From NCBI RefSeq assembly GCF_009727055.1, contig NC_052352.1, forward strand, positions 26,851,322 through 26,915,321: a stretch of 64,000 nucleotides of DNA, given 5' to 3'. This document shows, piece after piece, positions 34,287-47,020 of the stretch (its first letter is position 1; each line of letters opens with the position of its first letter). Under the pieces are notes generated by a model. The model ran no database searches. It worked only from the letters and a program-made list of their open reading frames with translations, and had not been told where the DNA came from. The position numbers and the translations under genes were made by a program. Source of the DNA: Benincasa hispida. Taxonomy: Eukaryota; Streptophyta; Magnoliopsida; Cucurbitales; Cucurbitaceae.

Positions 34287-36780
34287 AAGATTGTTGGTTT
34301 CTGATTCCAAATTCCATTCATGTATTGAATTTGTTTGTAGTACTGGTGGGTTTTACAATTTGCATTGCGTTTATATGATAAATGTATGTGGATGTATTGT
34401 TGATAGATGCTTCGAGATAAAAATCTCTTTTTATGGCTTTCTGTTTAATTTACAAAGTTGTATTGTAAGGACCCTTGTGTTTTTGGACAATAAATTGCAA
34501 TCGAGTCTATAAATTTGTTTAGTTTTGAGTCGCTCGTGAGGCTTTAGAAGAAAGGTTGCAGTGCATTTCGAAGGAGAAGACAAAACGAAGTTTACCACAT
34601 CGTGTAGCTAGAGCTAAACGATCGAATAGCTTTTGTTATGTGATCGTGTAGAATTTACTACACGATCATGAAGCATTTGCTAAATAATCGCATAGCTAAT
34701 GCTATGTAATCGTGTAGAGTTTGCTACACGATCGTGTTGCATTGGTTGCATGATCGCGTAGACGCTCGCTTGGTGGGCGATTGCGCGGTATTGGATACTC
34801 GATGCATCCTTGCGTGTTAAACGATTATATAGACTATTATGCTCATTGCATAGTCATTAACTACACGATCGCATAGTATGTGATACTCGACGCATGGATG
34901 TTTACTACACGATCATGTAGACTTTCATGCTCATCGCATAGTTATAAGCTACGTGATCGTATATACTCGATGCCTCGCTACTCAACGATCAGCCGTTTGC
35001 TACACGATTAGCTGCAAGGGTTCTTTGTGGAATGGTTTAAGGTGAACGGTTTAAGACCCAGTTCACTTGTTTCGAACTGGTGGACTCAAATTTTGTAATA
35101 GATTAGCCTTTTAATTTCCGTTTTAGAAATGTTCTATCTCGGTCCATCAACTTTAGCATTAATATACTTGTGATGTATGTTTTTATTATATGCCATAATG
35201 TATGTCATATAGTTTTAAAACCCACCATAGGTTACACATTTATATTCATGCATCATTTATATTATAAGTGTTATAATATATTAGTATGCATGATTTAAAT
35301 AATATCATGCATGCTCATGCATCATATAATATAAGAGTTATAGTATATGTATGCATGTATTATAATATATCGATACATCATTTACTTATAAATGTTTTAA
35401 TATAAGGTTGAATGGTTGTATGGAATGCATGTTATAGCATAGTTCATTACTTAATTATATAAATGTTATATATTAGTAATTAATGAACATTGCATGAAGC
35501 ATGATACTACCTTAGGTTAAATTATAAATATTATAATTAACTTATGTATGTCTTTCATGTAATGATTGGTTTCAATTGTTTCATTTACTTATAATTATTA
35601 TAATAAATAAAATTAGAATTAAAATCAATAATAAAGAATTGCATGCAAACTTAGGCTATAATCATTTTTTAAAATTGTTTTAAAACTTGATTGAGATAGA
35701 CCCAAGATCACGTTTCTAATCTCTAATGAGATTAGAAATCTAAGTTTAATCTTTAAGTCAGTTTAATAGGATTAAATTAATTTCTAATAAAGATTAAATA
35801 TGTAACAAATGTATCTATAAGGGATCTTTTGTCTAAGGCTGGTTCTAGCTAGGCTGGGTACTTAAGTCGATGAAAACGTCACACCCGTACTTGGGAATCT
35901 ACCTAGAGGGTGAATTAGATAGATTTATTACATGCATGCAAATTTAATGAAAGTCTATTAAATAATTTAATGAGATTTGAATTAAAGTTGTTTAATAATC
36001 AAAGACAAGAGTTGTTTTTTTAGCAAATTAAACAAACACTTAGATAAAATCAGTAGCCTGATTTTCTAAGTTAATTAACCCTAGGTAGAATACTTAGTGG
36101 GAGGAAAATGAGGTATATGATACTTCATTTTGCCTCTACATTTTTCTCCCTAAAAGTTCACACCGTGAGATCTCTCGGCCTCGAGGCACCAAGGGTGTCC
36201 CCTACGGGTGGCGTTTGGGTACGTCAATACCAAGGTGAATGGAAAGAGTTGTTTATAATAAGTGGGAGTGGGACGTGTGATAACATATCCCACGGTCTCT
36301 CTCATTAGATTGGATAAAGTTTTATGCATCGCATCGAGGCATCGTGGGTGTCCCCCTAAAGGATGGCAGTTTTTCATGATGCTTTATTTGATCTCTAGAA
36401 ATGAATAGGGTTTCTTTAGTCTCTTGTTCCAATCGACTTTTCCCTACGGTTGGCTCATTGGGGCGGGACTCTAGAACCTAAAATGAAGGATTACACTTAC
36501 ATAGAATTGTTAAGGATGCTAACAAATTATGGACCGAATAATGGTGACTATTAATTATAGTTACAAGGAGTTGTTTCTATCTAATGGTTGAAAATGTCTC
36601 ATTTCAGTGAAGGGACACTTGATTACCCTACGGTAACTTTGTTCTGCCTCACTAAAGCATCATTGCAAAATAGATATCACTTAAGGTACACTTGACTATT
36701 TTGCTAAAACTTGATTGATTTTTTAAAAGTGGTTTAATGCAAATAGACTAAATTAAGTTTGTTCTTTTTCAACAATTTAA
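34287..36780 (+). other. Long untranslated leader of copia element 1
   Basis: About 2.5 kb between the primer site and gag. 34590-35010 is rich in CGATCG-type words (ctacacgatcgtg, gctaaacgatcg). 35180-35480 is AT-rich with catgcatg palindromes. 35690-36780 parallels 48600-49690 of copia element 2 (gatcacg followed by ttctaat; cacaccgtgagatct; ctcggcctcg). No credible gene. Confidence 0.7.
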
Positions 36781-37700
36781 ATGGCTATCGCTACTCTTAG
36801 TTTACTTGTTGTCGACAAATTAACTGGCGAGAATTACTTTAGTTGGAAAAACACGATCAATACAATTTTGATCATCGATGACCTGTGTTTCGCCTAATAG
36901 AGGAGTGTGTCCTCTCATACCACCTTCTACTGCTCCTCGAAATGTTCGGGAGGAATATGAGCACTGGACAAGGGTAAACAAGAAGGCTCGAGCGTATATC
37001 TTGGCAAGTCTTAACGAAGTCTTGGCCAAGAAACATGAGCCCATGCCCACTGTCGGTGAGATCATGGAGTCCATGTGGGGAATGTTTGGACAACTGTCTG
37101 CATAGCTCAGACACAATGCTCTCAAATACATCTTCAATACTTGTATGCAAGAAGGGGCATCTGTTCGAGAACACGTTTTCAACATGATGATTCACATCAA
37201 GCATCGACTAAACATCATTCTAAAGCTTCCTAGAAAGCTTCCTAGAATCTTTACTAGAAATGCTGTTCTAAACAAAGCTTTACTAGAATCTTTACTAGGG
37301 GCATCTGGAATCTTTACTAGAAAGCTTCCTGCACTTCCATAGCAATGCTGTTCTAAACAAGATTGGCTACAATCTGACTACCCTTCTTAATGAGCTGCAG
37401 ACTTTCCAATCCTTGTTGAAAAGCAAGGAGAAGAAGGGTGAAGAAAATGTTACTTCATCTTCCAAAAAGTTTCATAAAGGTTTGACCTCAGGAACTACGT
37501 TTCTACCTTTTTCCTCTCGCATTAAAAAGTGGAATAAGAAGAAGGGTGGAAAGGGGGAAAGATGCTGTTAATCCAGGAGTTGTTTCTCCAAGGGGTAGAC
37601 AACTAGTGAGGATTGACAAGGGAAAATTTTTCCATTGAAACCAGAATGGGCACTGAAAGAGGAACTACCCCAGGTATTTGGCAGAAACAAGGTAAATGTG
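36781..37700 (+). pseudogene. Copia element 1 gag (broken)
   Basis: Opens MAIATLSLLVVDKLTGENYF, a copia gag (UBN2-like) start, and hits a stop at 36892-36894. It continues in other frames: 36878-37105 (NVREEYEHWTRVNKKARAYI, LAKKHEPMPTVGEIMES), then 37145-37340. A scrambled local duplication of gcttcctagaa and tctttactaga lies at 37220-37330. The zinc knuckle at about 37625-37680 is destroyed: the positions of its cysteines read F, stop and Y. Confidence 0.8.
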
Positions 37701-37964
37701 ATTTGCATGTCTTGGAAACTTGTTTAGTGGGGAATGATGATTCTGTCTAGATTATTGACTATGGGGCCACTAACCATGTTTGTTATTCATTTCAAGGAAT
37801 TAGTTCTTGGCGGCAACTTGATGCTGGAGAGATGACGATGCGAGTTGGAACCAGACATGTTGTCTTAGTTGTGCCGGTGGGAGGTTTTCAGTTATCTTTA
37901 CAGAACAAATTTCTCATTCTGAATGATGTATTTGTTGTTCTTGATTTAAAAAGGAACTTAATTT
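37701..37964 (+). pseudogene. Copia element 1 protease (broken)
   Basis: Reads IIDYGATNHVC where the family has DSGATNHVC, so the residue after the catalytic Asp is changed. A stop (tag at about 37748) precedes it. It continues to DLKRNLI, where a solo LTR is inserted. Confidence 0.75.
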
Positions 37965-39971
37965 TATTGGGAATGGTGTCCTAAATCTCTTTGTAGTCTT
38001 GTAGTTTGTAAACTTTGTATAAACATATTTTTATTAATAAAATAAGTGTTATTTTATAAGCATTTACTCAATCTAATAAATAAAGATCCGAGGTTATTTT
38101 ATGTAAATTTAAACAAGTATGTAGAGACATACAAGTGGATCTTGTTTAAATAATAACCTAAATGGTATGTAGTAGATGGATAAGGTTGGGTACCTTATCC
38201 TAGTGATACTACGGATACGACCCGCTTTGTAGGTGTTACAAGTGTTGTAAAGTGCTACAAATAATCTGATCCTGATCATTCATGTGAAGACATACGAGCA
38301 GGGGTACCTATACAAAGAGTTTGTATAAGACTGAACCACAAAATGATTAGTCTCTTTATATAACACCGCTGATAATAGAGACTTACATTTCACTAGGATG
38401 ACCATAGGTGACATGAAATGAATCCGGAGTGAGTTGTGAACTCCTACTCTTGAAGGTGGTCCTTTGATTTGTATGGGTGAGAGTGGCCAGATTGCCAATT
38501 CAACAAGCCTACCATTTTGAGGATTCATCTGATTGGGGAGTTGGAAACTCAGCTTCACAAGACGGAATTCACTCCTTCCCCAATGTAGGGGTAAGTAGAT
38601 AAATTTCTCCCTTAAGGGTTGATTCTGGGTCTTGAACATAATGGCCACACCCTCTCTTGGGAAGATAGGACTTAGTCATATTGGGAATATGATTTATTGT
38701 TCATTAGAGGAATCTGTGGTACTTAAGAAGTTAAATGTAACTATAGGGCAAAATGGTAAATTGGCCCAGTTGTACTTATAAGCAATTTGTGAAGGGCCAT
38801 CGCACTGTTGATTGGTTATATCCAATGGACACAGAAATATATCTATAGTGCGAAGAGTGCAACTATCGATCTTTAGTGGAGTGTCCGACAGTTAACAGAT
38901 GGTGGATATCATGATTAAAGAGTTTAGTTAGTTATTCACATACTGTTGGAGCTTCAAGCTACAGGTCCATAAGGCCCCCTTGGTAGCTCAATGGATTCAA
39001 GTTGAGAATCAGATTTTGGGTTAGTTTGAAAGGTTCAAATTAAAAAGAGGGAATTTGATTATATATGATATAATTATATTAATTCAATTATATATGATAT
39101 AATTGATATACTATATTTGATACATTATTAGATTGAAGGAATTAATATAAAAATGATTTATATTAAATGCCATAAAATAGGAAAAGAATTATGGTTTATA
39201 TGTTGCATATGATGCAATATTAAAACTATAGGTTATAAATATAATATGATAAGTTAGTTATTGTATTTATTTATAATTTATTAATTATATGATAATTAAT
39301 ATTTTTTTTCTCAATAACCAACTTGAGTGAGTGGTTATTCATGATTTTATGGTAACTATGAGATAAAAGAAAAAATAGTTCTTTCAAATCATTCATCGAA
39401 TAGATCTCACAAAATTCACTATCGAGTAAAAAGAGTTTTACTACACAATAGTTTTACAGAGCCTGAACGATTAAGCGTCAAGTTACTATACGATAGTACT
39501 CGTTTATACACGATCGAGCATCGAGTCTATATGATAGACTTCCATTTGCTAAACGATCTTTCTGTCCAACACTCGATCGTCCGCTTCCTCCATCTATCTA
39601 TTCAAAATAATATTGAGCCCACAACTCTTGGATTCTCACACCGAGAATACCAAGGTAATCTTGTGGTGGTGTTGAGTTCTGTTCGAGGATCGAGGATCAA
39701 GTTATACTCGTTGGTGATCGAGGATTTTTCAGTTGCTTGTTGCATTCGTGCTGATCGTTGCGTTCGTGACTAATTGAGGGAAATATGTGAAGAAAGGGTT
39801 CTTCAAAGGTATTGTTTACTCAATCTTTTGTATTTAATTTCAAAACATGCTGTAATTTGTCTTTAATGCATAATCGTTTCTGTTAGATTGTAAATGTTTT
39901 GAGTTCTTTCACAATGGAGTTTGGAATGATCCTCTTCTGCTCACTGGTCCTTTAGTTTTAATGTTCCTTCA
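37965..39971 (+). mobile_element. Solo copia LTR A inserted in copia element 1
   Basis: About 2007 bp. It begins tattggg (canonical TGTTGGG) and ends gttccttca. Near-identical 5-bp flanks, aattt (37960-37964) and agttt (39972-39976), look like a target duplication with one change. With the insert removed, the flanks rejoin the gag-pol reading (KRNLI then VK), as in copia element 2 near 50790. It contains CGATCG-type words at 39490-39575 and a doubled attatatatgatataatt motif at 39055-39105. Confidence 0.85.
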
Positions 39972-40887
39972 AGTTTTTGTAAAGTGACTTTTGAAACATT
40001 CTTATCAATTAAACTTTTCTTTTAATAAAGCGTTTATTACAAAAAATGGTGTTGATATATATTCTGCTAAACTGGAAAATAATTTGTATGTACTAAGGCC
40101 GTTAGCTACAAATGCCCTCCATAACATAGAGATGTTTAAAACTGTTGTAACTAAAAATAAACGACATATAATTTTTCCTAAGGAAAATGCCCAACTTTGG
40201 CACCTAAGACTAGAACACATTAATCTCAATAGGATTGAGAGGTTGGTGAAGAATAGACTTCTAAGCGAGTTAGAAGAAAATCCTTTACTTATGTGTGAGT
40301 CATGCCTTGAAGGCAAGATGACTAAAAGGCTTTTTATTGGAAAAGGTCATAAGGCCAAAAAACTTCTAGAGCTAGTGCATTCAGACTTTTGTGGTCTAAT
40401 GAATGTAAAAGCTAGGGGAGGTTATGAATATTTCATCACTTTCACTGATAATTATTCAAGATATGGGTAAATTTATTTAATGCAACATAAGACTAAATCT
40501 TTTGAAAAGTTCAAAGAATTCAAGGCTGAAGTTGAAAATGCATTAAATAGAACGATTAAAATATTTTGATCTGATCGAGGTGGAGAGTTTATGGATTTAA
40601 CTTTCCAGAACTATTTGATAAAACATGGAATAGTATCCCAACTCTCAGTACTTGGTACATCTCAACAAAATGATGTATCATAAAGGAGAAATCGAATCCT
40701 GTTAGACATAGTTTGGTCTATGATGAGTTACGCTTCCTTACCTGACTCCTTTTGGGGTTATGCAGTAGAGACTGTAGCGTATAACCTGAACCGCGTTCCC
40801 TCGAAGAGTATTGCCATAATACCTTTAGAGTTATGGAATGGTTATAAAGCTAGTTTACGTATTTTAGAATCGGGGGTTGCCCAGCAC
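39972..40887 (+). pseudogene. Copia element 1 integrase (broken)
   Basis: GAG-pre-integrase zinc region with LWHLRLEHINLNRIERLVKN and CESCLEGKMTKR. Core with HSDFCGLMNVKARGGYEYF, FTDNYSRYG, then stop codons at 40468 and about 40570, then SDRGGEFMDL and MMSYASLPDSFWGYAVET. It is cut at about 40887 by a GGGTTGG element fragment and an inverted LTR. Integrase inserts retrotransposon cDNA. Confidence 0.85.
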
Positions 40888-40957
40888 TAGGGTGTTCATG
40901 GGTTGGGTTGAAAGATTTTTTAGACCCAACCCAATTGTTCGGGTTGTAAATTTTTTC
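40888..40957 (-). mobile_element. Fragment of a GGGTTGG-rich element
   Basis: Begins agggtgttcatgggttggg and matches the reverse complement of the last 90 bases of 1368-1953. It is truncated where LTR B starts. Confidence 0.6.
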
Positions 40958-42962
40958 TGAAGGAACTCTAAAATAGAGTACCAGTGAGTGTAAACTAGCT
41001 TCTAAAGGAACACTAAAATAGAGTACCAGTGAGCGGAAGTGGATCGTTTTAAACTCTATTGAGAAAGAACATATACATTTACAGTCATTCATAAGAGATT
41101 ATGCATAAAGAATAAATTACCGCATGCTTCTCAAAAGAATAAACAAAAAATCGAGCATAATACCTTTAAAGAATTCCTCTTCACGTATTTCCCTCGATCA
41201 GTCTCTAATGCGTCCAAATAAGAACTCGAACACAATGGTAATAACTCGATCTCAACAAACAACTGGAAGAACCTTGATCTTAACAAGTGAAACTCGATCC
41301 TCAATCCTTGAACACCAGTGAGTAAACGAGACACCACCACAAGGGTTACCTTGGTATTCTCCATGTGAGAATCCAGAAGTTGTGGGCTCTATATGACTTT
41401 GGATAGAAGAAAGAAGGAGGTAAACGATTGAGTAGACGATCGAGTATGTGACAAAAGAAGGAAGTCTATTGTATAGACTTGGTACTCGATCTTGTAGTAT
41501 GAAGAAGCCTATCATATAGACTTGCTACTCGATCGTGTAGCAACGAGTAACTATCATATAGAATACTCGATACTTGATCGTTTAGCTCTCTAATACTATC
41601 GTTTAGTAAAGCTCTTTTACTCGGTAGTTTTTCTTTGTGAGACGATGAAAATGAATGTTCTAATGATTTGGAAAACTATTTTTTTTTCATCTCACAGTTA
41701 CCATAAACAGCCAATAACCTCCCACTAAGTCAGTTATTGAGAAAAAGAATAATTAATTATCACATAATTAGTATATTATAAATAAATATAATAACTAACT
41801 TATCATATTATATTTATAACCTATAGTTTTAATATTACATCATATGCAATATATAAATCATAGTTATTTTTTTTTATTTTATGTTATTTAATATAAATCA
41901 TATTTATATTAATTCCTCCAATCAAATAATGTATCAAATACATTATATCAATTATATCACATATAATTGAATTAATTGAATTATATCATATATAATCAAA
42001 TTTTCTCTTGTTAATTTGAACACTTCAAACTAACCAAAAATCTGATTCTCAACTTGAACTCATTGAATTATCAAGGGGACCTTATGGACTTGTAGCTGGA
42101 AGCTCCAACGGTATGTGAATAACTGTTTCTTTAATCACGATATCCACCATCCTTTAGCTGTCGGACACTCCACTAAAGACTGACAATTGTACTCTTCGCA
42201 CTACAGATATATTTTTGTGCCCATATAACCAATCAACTGTGCGATGATCCTTCACAAATCGCTCGTAAGTACAACTAGGCCAATTTACCGTTTTGCCCAT
42301 GTAGTTACATCTAACTCCTTAAGTACCATTGAACCCTCTAATAAACAATTAGTCATAGTCCCATTATGACTGAGTCTTTTCTTCCCAAGAGAGGGTGTAG
42401 CTACTATGTTCAAGACCCAGAATCAGTTAGGGAGCAATTTATCTACTTACCTCTACTTGGGAAAGGAGTGAATTTCGTCTTGTGTAGCTGAGTTCCCAGC
42501 TCCCCAATCAGATGAATCCCCAAAATGGTAGGCTTGTTGAGTTGGCAATCTGGCCACTCTCATCCATAAAGATCAAAGGATTGCCCCCATAGGCATGAGT
42601 CCCCAAAATATTTGTATAGGATACCCTCGCTCGCATGTCTCCACATGAATGATCAGGATCAGACCATTTGTAGCACTTTACAACACTTGTGACATCTACA
42701 AAGCGAGTCGTATCCGTAGTGTCACAAGGATAAGGTATCCCTCCTTATCCATATACTACAGACCGTTTAGGTTATTACTTAAGGCACAATCCACTTGTAT
42801 GTCTCCACATACATGCTTAAGTTACATAAAATAACCATGGATCTTAGTTTATTTGATTGAGTAAATGCTTATAAAATAATACTTATTTTATTTAATAACA
42901 ATATGTTTACAAAGTTTACAAACTATGAGACTACCAGGAGATTTAGAACATCATCCCCAACA
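40958..42962 (-). mobile_element. Solo copia LTR B, inverted
   Basis: About 2005 bp. On the plus strand it starts tgaaggaa and ends atcatccccaaca, the complements of the LTR end TTCCTTCA and start TGTTGGGGATGAT. Flanks ttttc and atttc could be a decayed 5-bp target duplication. It has the same subfamily content as LTR A, including CGATCG words at 41415-41600. Confidence 0.8.
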
Positions 42963-43222
42963 ATTTCTATGATTCAAAAGAAAATAAAGTATTTGTATCG
43001 ACAAATGCTACTTTTCTTGAGGAAGATCACATAAGGGAGCATAAAACCAGAAGTAAAATTGTGTTGAATGAGATTTCCAAAGAAATTACCGAATCTTCAA
43101 CAAGAGTTGTTGAAGAACCTAGTACCTCAACAAGAGTTGTTGAAGTAGGTTTATCTAGTAGGTCAATTCTACCTCAAGTGTTGAGGGAACCTCAACGTAG
43201 TGGAAGGGTTGCGAACCCACCC
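42963..43222 (+). pseudogene. Copia element 1, post-integrase fragment
   Basis: Reads FYDSKENKVFVSTNATFLEE and STRVVEEPSTSTRVVEV, matching the integrase-RT linker of copia element 2 (51830-52060). It stops abruptly after VANPP, joining LTR sequence. RT and RNase H are deleted from this element. Confidence 0.8.
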
Positions 43223-44085
43223 ATTCAATTATATATGATATAATTGATATAATGTATTTGATACATTATTGTTTAATTGGAGGAACAATATTTGAATATG
43301 ATTAAAATATTTTTTCTATGAATGAGATTCATAGTTATTAAATTTAATATAAACATGATTTATATTAAATGCCATAAAATAGAGAAAAAGAACTATGATT
43401 TATATATTATATATGATGCAATATTAAAACTATAGGTTATAAATATAATATGATAAGTTAGTTATCATATTTATTAATTATTTAATAATTAAATTTCTTT
43501 TTCTCCTAACCACCTTTAGTGGGTAGTTTATACGGTTTTATGACAAATTTGAGATAAAATGAAATTTGATTTCAAAATCTCAAACGACTGACGCTTTTAG
43601 CAATCAAGTAAGAGAGTCTTACTAAACAATCACTTGAGAGCTTAAACGATCGAGTAGCTAGTCTATACGATAGATTTTCTCATCTACACGATAGAGTTGT
43701 TGTTTACTCGATCGTCTTCCTCCTCCACACTCAACCTTCCCTAAAACCAAAATAAGCCAGAGCCCACCACTCCTAGATTCTCACACCAAGAATACCTAGG
43801 TAACTTAATGGTAATGCCCAGTTGTTCGAGGATCGAGTTTCTGCCTGTTGCTGATTGAGGGAGATCGAGTTGTTCGCTGCATTCGTGAACGATCGAGGGA
43901 TTATCTTGAAGAAGGGTTCTTCAAAGGTATAGTCTCTTAATCCTTTGTTTTCATTTCAAAGCATGCTGTAATTTAAGATTTGTGCATAATCTGTTATGTA
44001 TGACTGTAAATGTATGAGTTCATTCGCAATGGGGTTGGGGTGATCCACTTCTGCTCAAAGGTCCTCTGTAATTAGAGTTCCTTCA
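43223..44085 (+). repeat. Copia LTR fragment C (3' part, subfamily of LTRs A and B)
   Basis: Starts inside the LTR at attatatatgatataattg and runs to gttccttca. It includes CGATCG words at 43640-43710 and the cccaccactcct/ttctcacacc module. The first half of the LTR is missing. Confidence 0.75.
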
Positions 44086-45668
44086 CTGTTTAGTCTCATT
44101 ATATAACATCATTCATAATAGAGACTTAGATTTCACCAGGATGACCATAGGTAACATGACCTGAATCTTGAGTGAGTTGTGAACTCCTGCCTATGAGGGC
44201 GGTTCTTTGATTTGTATGGGTGAGAGTGGCCAGATCGCCGACTTAACAAGCCTATCATTTTGGGGATTTTTCTGATTGGGGAGCCGGGAACACTGCACAA
44301 GATGGAATTCACTCATTCCTCGAAGTAGGGGTAAGTAGATAAATTGCTCCCCTAAGGGTTGATTTCGGGTCTTGAACAATGTGGCCCCTCTCTTGGCCCG
44401 AGAGGAGTTTAGTCATAGTGGGACTATGATCTATAATTCATTAGAGGGATCAGTGGTACTTAAGGAGTTAGATGTAACTACATAGGCAAAATGGTTATTT
44501 AGCCCAACTGTACTTACGAGCAATTTGTGAAGGGTCATCGTATTGTTGATTGGTTATATCCAATGGACATAGAAATATATTTAGTGTGAAAAGTACAGCT
44601 GTCGGTTCTTAGTGGAGTTCCCGATAGTTAACGGATGGTGAATAATGTAATTAAAGAGTATAATTAATTATTCATGTAACGTTGGAGCTTTAAGCTACAA
44701 GTCCATAAGGTCCCCTTGGTAGCTCAAAAGGATTTAGTTGAGAATCAGTTTTTGGGTTAATTTGAAAGCTTCAAATTAATAAGAGGGATTTAATTATATA
44801 TCCTATAATAAAATTGTTTCAATTATATATGACATAATTATCATAATATATTTGATACATTATGGTCTAATGGGAGGAAATAAATATTTGAATGAGATTC
44901 AAATATATTTTCTATGAATGTGATTCATAGGTTTTAAATTTAATATAAATATGATTTATATTAAATGCCATAAAATAGAGAAAAGAAACTATAGTTATAT
45001 TGTATGTGATACAATATTAAAAATATAGGTTATATGGTATATTTTCATATAACATATAATTTAATATAAATATAAGATCATAAGTGAGTTATCATATTTA
45101 TTTATATTATTTTATTATTATTTTATTAATAACTTCCTTCTTTTCTTTCCAACCACCTTATTGGGTGGTTATTGGTTTTGTGGCAAGAGGAATAAAAGAA
45201 AAGTGTTTTCTCTTTTTCCTCTACGGCTAACGTTGCAATTTGAAGAACGATTGAGTGATAGAAAGGTTATGTGTTCTTGTTTGTGAGAGAACTCTCAATC
45301 TCCTTCCTCCACCTAAACTATCCCTCTTAACCAAAATAGTCAGAGTTCACCACTCCTGGGTTCTCATCCCGGGAATACTAAAGGCTCTTTATAGTAGTGT
45401 CCCTCTTATTGTTCGAGATATCTTGAAGAAGGTCTTCAAGAGTTGTTGTTTCTGTTCGAGGCTCGTGATTGTTCGAGGGAGTTTCACGAAGAAAGGTTTT
45501 TCAAGGGTAATGTATCTTGAACCCTTTTTTTTCCTGTAAAATGCATGTTGTAGTTTAACTTTAAATGCATATCTATTTATATGTTTACTGTAAATTATGT
45601 TTTCAATAATTAATGGAATTTGGACGATCCGCTTCCGCTCAAGGATCTCTTCAATACAAGTTCCTTCA
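44086..45668 (+). repeat. Copia LTR fragment D, sister of the 5' LTR of element 1
   Basis: Begins inside the LTR (tttagtctcattatataac, as at about 38345) and ends gttccttca at 45668. Its 3' kilobase is far closer to 33222-34272 than to LTRs A-C, which suggests that D and 33222-34272 were the original LTR pair of element 1. No primer site follows it; minus-strand copia RT sequence does. Confidence 0.7.
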
Positions 45669-47020
45669 ACTTTGATTTCAAAATATCTTTAACTTGTTTC
45701 AAATCTTTCATAGTACTTCCTGATCGCAGCATATCATCTACATATAGAAGTAGATAGACAGAGTTTGCAAAAGTTTTAGTGTTAAATGTAAACACAATTT
45801 TCATAGGAGCTTTTAATGAACCTTTTTTTTTCTTGTATAAATTAATTAAACCTCCTGTTCCAATACCTAAGGGACTGCTTTAGTCCATAGATGGACCTCT
45901 TGAGTAGACAACAGTGATCTTCTTTCCCTCTGACTTGATAGCCTTTAAGTTGACACATGTATATGGTTTCCTCTAGATAACCATGAAGGAAAGTTGTTTT
46001 TACATCAAGTTGATCAAGCCCTAGGTTCTATTGTGCTACTATAGATAGAAGTAATCTGATAGAGGTTTTTTTTACCACAGAAGAAAATATCTCATTATAG
46101 TCAACTCTTTGTCTTTGTGTAAACTCCTTAGCAACCAACCTAGCTTTATACCTAGGTTCTTGAACATTAGGGATACCTTCCTTAAACTTGTACACCCATT
46201 TGGATGTTATAGGTTTGCACCATTTTTGTAAAAGAACTAGGTCCCATGTGTCATTTTTCATCATGGACTCAATTTCATCATTCATTGCTTCTATCCACTT
46301 TTTTGCTTTTTCATAACTCACTGCCTCTTCAAAAGTAGAGGGTCCTGAATCATTATTTTTTTCTGAGGCATTTAGAGCTAGGTTGATGTAGTCATCATAC
46401 TTGAAGATGGTACAATTGTTCTCCTTTTCCTGTCTCTAGCTAAGGTATAGTTCCTTAGATCTGGTCCACTTGCTCAGTGTCAGATGTTGCCTCTTCTTCT
46501 TCTTCATGTTGAGGCACCTGGCCACTGGTATCATCAGAATTTGAGCTTGAGGGATCTGAAGTAGGCATAAGTGAATGCTTCATCTCAATTGTTTCTGTTT
46601 GCTCTTCAGGTGTTTGTTTAGGGGTGTTAGATTTTTGCATAAACATTTTAGTCTCCCAAAAAATAACATCTCTGCTAATTACACACTTCTTCTCAGTAAG
46701 ATGCCATAATCTGAAAACTTTCACTCCTTTAGTGAACCCCAGATAAACATGCATTTAATAGCTCAGACATTCAACTTCCCCTTACTCTGATGCATAAAAC
46801 CAATACACTAAAAAACCCTTAGGTTACTTAGATTAGGTAGGTGATTGGTCCATTTTTCTTCAAGAGTAAGCAAATCTAGAGAAGCATGAGGGCATCTATT
46901 TAGTGTGTAAACAGTGCAAGAGGTTGCTTCAGCCCAAAATTTCTTTGGTAGGATAACATCAGATAAGAGACTCCTAACCCTTTCAAGTATAGTTAAGGTC
47001 CTCATTGCGTTGTTTGGACA
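45669..47020 (-). pseudogene. Minus-strand copia pol remnant of a different lineage (Tork/TNT1-like)
   Basis: Reading from 47005 downward: the integrase end (LPKKFWAEATSCTVYTLNRC) at 46808-47005; the integrase-RT linker with HVYLGFTKGVKVFRLWHLTE and an acidic Glu/Thr-rich stretch at 46455-46754; the RT start at 46028-46321 (WIEAMNDEIESMMKNDTWDL, WVYKFKEG, KARLVAKEFTQR); and the RT active site VYLLLYVDDML at 45720-45765. Stops and frameshifts separate all parts. LTR fragment D abuts its RT at 45668. The motifs resemble TNT1-type copia elements rather than elements 1 and 2. Confidence 0.8.

Noticed and set aside
34225..34512. ORF of 95 codons near the copia primer site
   Set aside because: It spans the LTR end and primer site, so it is a chance frame.
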